From the NCBI GenBank assembly GCA_025354075.1, contig JANXNO010000390.1, forward strand, positions 1 to 17,501: a DNA stretch of 17,501 nt, in the 5' to 3' direction. Below are positions 15,281-17,501 of the stretch, piece by piece. The position numbers and the translations under genes were made by a program. A model generated the notes under the pieces. It saw only the letters and a program-made list of their open reading frames with translations. It did no database searches and had not been told where the DNA came from. The DNA is from Burkholderiales bacterium. Lineage in GTDB: Bacteria; Pseudomonadota; Gammaproteobacteria; Burkholderiales; Casimicrobiaceae. Within the stretch, counting starts at the first letter, position 1, and the number at the start of each line of letters is the position of its first letter.

Positions 15281-17501
15281 ATGGCTCAACTCAATGAACG
15301 AAACACACCTGTGCTGAAATCGCTTTTCACGAGCACGCCAAAATGGCAAAGCTCAAACGCCGACGAACGGCTGACCGCTGTTGCAACCCTTGCAACAGAT
15401 GACCCCGCGCTACACACGCTTGCCACCACGGACGCTGACCCTCGCGTGCGCACCGCTGCAATTGCGCAAAGCGGCAGCGTGGCGACATTCAAAGCCGCGA
15501 TGAACGACGCTGACGCCACCGTAAAGGCAGCTGCCACGGCCCGATGGGCAACAGTGGCTGCAGCGACTGCGCCGTCTGCGGATTTGCCCATTGGCGTTAT
15601 TGCCGCTGCGCTGCGCGAAGATTCGTCAATCGAGTGGAAGGCGCTGGCGTCCCGCGCGGCCAATGCCGACTTGACTGCATGGCTGACCACCACTGCACCA
15701 ACGTCGTTCAAGCTCGACGCCATTAACGCCAGCACCGACATCACGCTGCTCGACAAATTGCATCTGCACTGGCGCGATCACGACAAGCGCCTCGGCAAAG
15801 CCTGTCATGACCGCGTGCTGGCACTGCAATCGCGCGACAAAGCGGCGCAAGAAGCCGACGTGTTGCTCGCGCAGTTGCAAAGCTGGTCCGAGGCGGATGA
15901 GGTGCCGTTGACCAAGCTGGTCGACACCCAGAAGGCTTGGGGCAAACTGACGGTTGATGCAGATCGCAAGGCGAAATTCGAAGGTCTGCTGATTGGCCTG
16001 CAACGCAAAATGCAGAACGAATCGGTCGCGCGTCGTATGCACGAGGCGCTGGCAATGCAAGTGGCTGGTCTTTCGCTCAAAAGCAAGAAGGCCGCCGAGT
16101 TTTCGAACGAAGAATTGAACACACTGGCGCACGATGCCACTGTCGCCCAAAGCTCGCCAGCACTAGACGCAGGCCTCGCGCAGCAACTGCAACAAGTCCA
16201 CGGCGTGATCGCCGCCGAGCAGCAACTGCGTGAACGCAACGCAACAGGCGAAGCACTGTTTGCGTCGATGCCAACGCCACCGCCACGCCCACCGCGCCAG
16301 GAGCGCGCTGCACCACCTAAAAAGCCGCGTGAGCCCAAGACTGAAGTTGCATCGGCTGTTGCAGTTACGTCAGACAACAGTGCCGCAACTGAGCGTGCTA
16401 TTGCAGAAGCTGTTGCGCCGGCGCAGGTAGAAATGGCTAGCGCAGGCGTTGCTGAGGAAGCCACAAATTCCGCTCCAGAAGCAACTAGTTCTGCCTCAGA
16501 AGCGACGACCGGTTCTGCCACCGACGCGACCGCCGATACTGCCCCAGAAGCAGCGGCTGGTTCTGCCCCCTCTCCCGTGGCGGGAGAGAGTGCGGGTGAG
16601 GGTGCTGCTGCCGACGCCACACCAACGACAAGCGACGAACCCGCCGAAGCAACAGCAACTGTCGATACCACACCAGAATCAGTCGTCGCACAAGTTGAGC
16701 AATCGGCCAAGCCGGTAACAGCAGAAGCAACACCTGCGGCAGCAGAAGCAACAACACCTGCTGCTGCCGCAGCCACCGAAGCCGCAACTGCCGCCGCCCA
16801 AACTCAAGCCGCTGATGCCGCTAACGCGTACGCCAAAGCCCACGCAGACTACGAAGCCGCCCACGCCGAGTGGAAAGCCAAATGCGTTGCGTGGCTGGCA
16901 ACCGTTGATGCCACCACGCGCGAGCACTTCGAGCGTCGCCTGCAAGCGCTCGACAAACCCGCCGCTCCGCCAAAGCCTGAGCGCGCTGTCGTGCCGCGTG
17001 CTGAGGACGCCGACCTCGCCAGCGCCAACGAACACCTGAGCAGACTCGCCGAGCTGATCGCTGCAGGCGACGTGCGCGGTTCGCGCAACGCGGCCACCAA
17101 GCTGTATCAACAGTTCACCGCCAAGCGCTTCCCGAAGATGGAAGAGCAGCGCCTGAACGAGCTGGACGGCGAAGTGAAGCGACTGGAAAGCTGGCTCAAA
17201 TGGAGCGACGGCCAGGCCCGTGACGGCATCATGGCTCGCGCTGAAGCGCTTAAAGGCTCGCCGCTTCCGCCTGACGAACTTGCGCGCGAAATTCGCACCA
17301 TTCAGGAAGAATGGAAGGCGCTCGACAAGAAAAACGGCGGTGCACCGAAGCCAAAGTGGGACAAGTTCAACGCCGTCTGCAAAGAGGCATACGCGCCCGC
17401 CAAAGCGCACTTCGACACCCTGCGTAAACAGCGTAACGAGAACGCATCAGGCCGCGAAAAAATCATCGACGACTTGCATGCGCTCGCTGAAGAAGCCGCT
17501 G
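15281..17501 (+). CDS. DUF349 domain-containing protein with long Ala/Pro/Thr linker (3' end outside window)
   Basis: A reading frame of 740 codons runs without a stop to the window end. The start is ATG at 15281 (MAQLNERNTPVLKSLFTSTP); a GTG at 15311 is a shorter option, and the ATG at 15294 is out of frame and stops quickly. Residues 30-120 are Ala-rich with a HEAT-like flavour (DADPRVRTAAIAQSG). Charged helical segments at about 165-270 and 640-740 match the DUF349 pattern (WDKFNAVCKEAYAPAKAHFD). Between about 330 and 510 lies a low-complexity linker: first Pro/basic (PTPPPRPPRQERAAPPKKP), then Ala-Thr-Glu repeats such as EATSSASEATTGSATDATAD. A REP-like element is embedded in this linker. 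DUF349 proteins are probably coiled-coil and cytoplasmic; their role is not established. Confidence 0.88.
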   Translation, partial: MAQLNERNTPVLKSLFTSTPKWQSSNADERLTAVATLATDDPALHTLATTDADPRVRTAAIAQSGSVATFKAAMNDADATVKAAATARWATVAAATAPSADLPIGVIAAALREDSSIEWKALASRAANADLTAWLTTTAPTSFKLDAINASTDITLLDKLHLHWRDHDKRLGKACHDRVLALQSRDKAAQEADVLLAQLQSWSEADEVPLTKLVDTQKAWGKLTVDADRKAKFEGLLIGLQRKMQNESVARRMHEALAMQVAGLSLKSKKAAEFSNEELNTLAHDATVAQSSPALDAGLAQQLQQVHGVIAAEQQLRERNATGEALFASMPTPPPRPPRQERAAPPKKPREPKTEVASAVAVTSDNSAATERAIAEAVAPAQVEMASAGVAEEATNSAPEATSSASEATTGSATDATADTAPEAAAGSAPSPVAGESAGEGAAADATPTTSDEPAEATATVDTTPESVVAQVEQSAKPVTAEATPAAAEATTPAAAAATEAATAAAQTQAADAANAYAKAHADYEAAHAEWKAKCVAWLATVDATTREHFERRLQALDKPAAPPKPERAVVPRAEDADLASANEHLSRLAELIAAGDVRGSRNAATKLYQQFTAKRFPKMEEQRLNELDGEVKRLESWLKWSDGQARDGIMARAEALKGSPLPPDELAREIRTIQEEWKALDKKNGGAPKPKWDKFNAVCKEAYAPAKAHFDTLRKQRNENASGREKIIDDLHALAEEAA
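16568..16604 (+). repeat. CCCTCTCCCGC-family repeat embedded in the DUF349 coding sequence
   Basis: CCCTCTCCCG (16568-16577), TGG, then CGGGAGAG (16581-16588) form an 8-base perfect stem (16570-16577 with 16581-16588), followed by TGCGGGTGAGGGTG (16591-16604), the same tail as the intergenic copy ending near 2001. It is read in frame as PSPVAGESAGEG (about residues 430-442), within the low-complexity linker. Confidence 0.8.

Noticed and set aside
15805..16776. Long minus-strand frame rich in Ala, Ser and Val opposite the DUF349 gene.
   Set aside because: Its composition mirrors the Ala-rich linker on the plus strand, while the plus frame carries recognisable DUF349 helices and runs without a stop to the window end.

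Overview
The window is a gene-dense, moderately GC-rich chromosomal segment of a proteobacterium, most likely a betaproteobacterium of the Burkholderiales type. The basis is the divergent rluD-pgeF / bamD arrangement, a tricarboxylate-binding (Bug/TctC) periplasmic protein, a RelA-type ppGpp synthetase carrying the EFDD signature, and an alanine-rich DUF349 protein. This placement rests on gene content and order only; no 16S or tRNA gene is present. No prophage, insertion sequence, CRISPR array or integron was found.

Layout. Bases 1-347 hold the N-terminal part of a glutathione S-transferase (minus strand, cut by the window edge). Bases 529-4376 hold a minus-strand cluster: a FadR-type GntR regulator, glcD, and a second FAD-linked 2-hydroxyacid (D-lactate type) dehydrogenase. 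GlcE and GlcF partners are not present. Bases 4377-4860 are non-coding. At 4861-5583 lies a small membrane-anchored protein with a VDxxWHxFIL motif and a Gly/Cys tail; it is divergent from an SDR dehydrogenase at 5706-6452. The SDR gene converges on a second minus-strand run, rluD-pgeF-relA-bug (11554 down to 6550), whose gaps are 6, 65 and 11 bases, so it may be one operon. bamD (11653-12453) is divergent from rluD. A 743-base stretch without a convincing gene follows. A YoaA/DinG helicase lies on the minus strand (13197-15149), divergent from a long DUF349 protein (15281 to the window end). The DUF349 gene has no stop inside the window.

Working together. The GntR-glcD-FAD oxidase cluster looks like regulated oxidation of glycolate or lactate. 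The rluD-pgeF-relA run joins ribosome maturation, cell-wall quality control and the stringent response; rluD-pgeF beside bamD is, to my knowledge, a common neighbourhood in this group. YoaA is a repair helicase.

The most distinctive signal is repeat content. Three different families of short palindromic, REP-like elements occur: GTAGGGTGGGCA-type, GTAGGAGCGGC-type and CCCTCTCCCGC-type. Each is present as an inverted pair in an intergenic gap, two of the families have extra single copies, and one copy of the third family lies inside the DUF349 coding sequence and is translated in frame.
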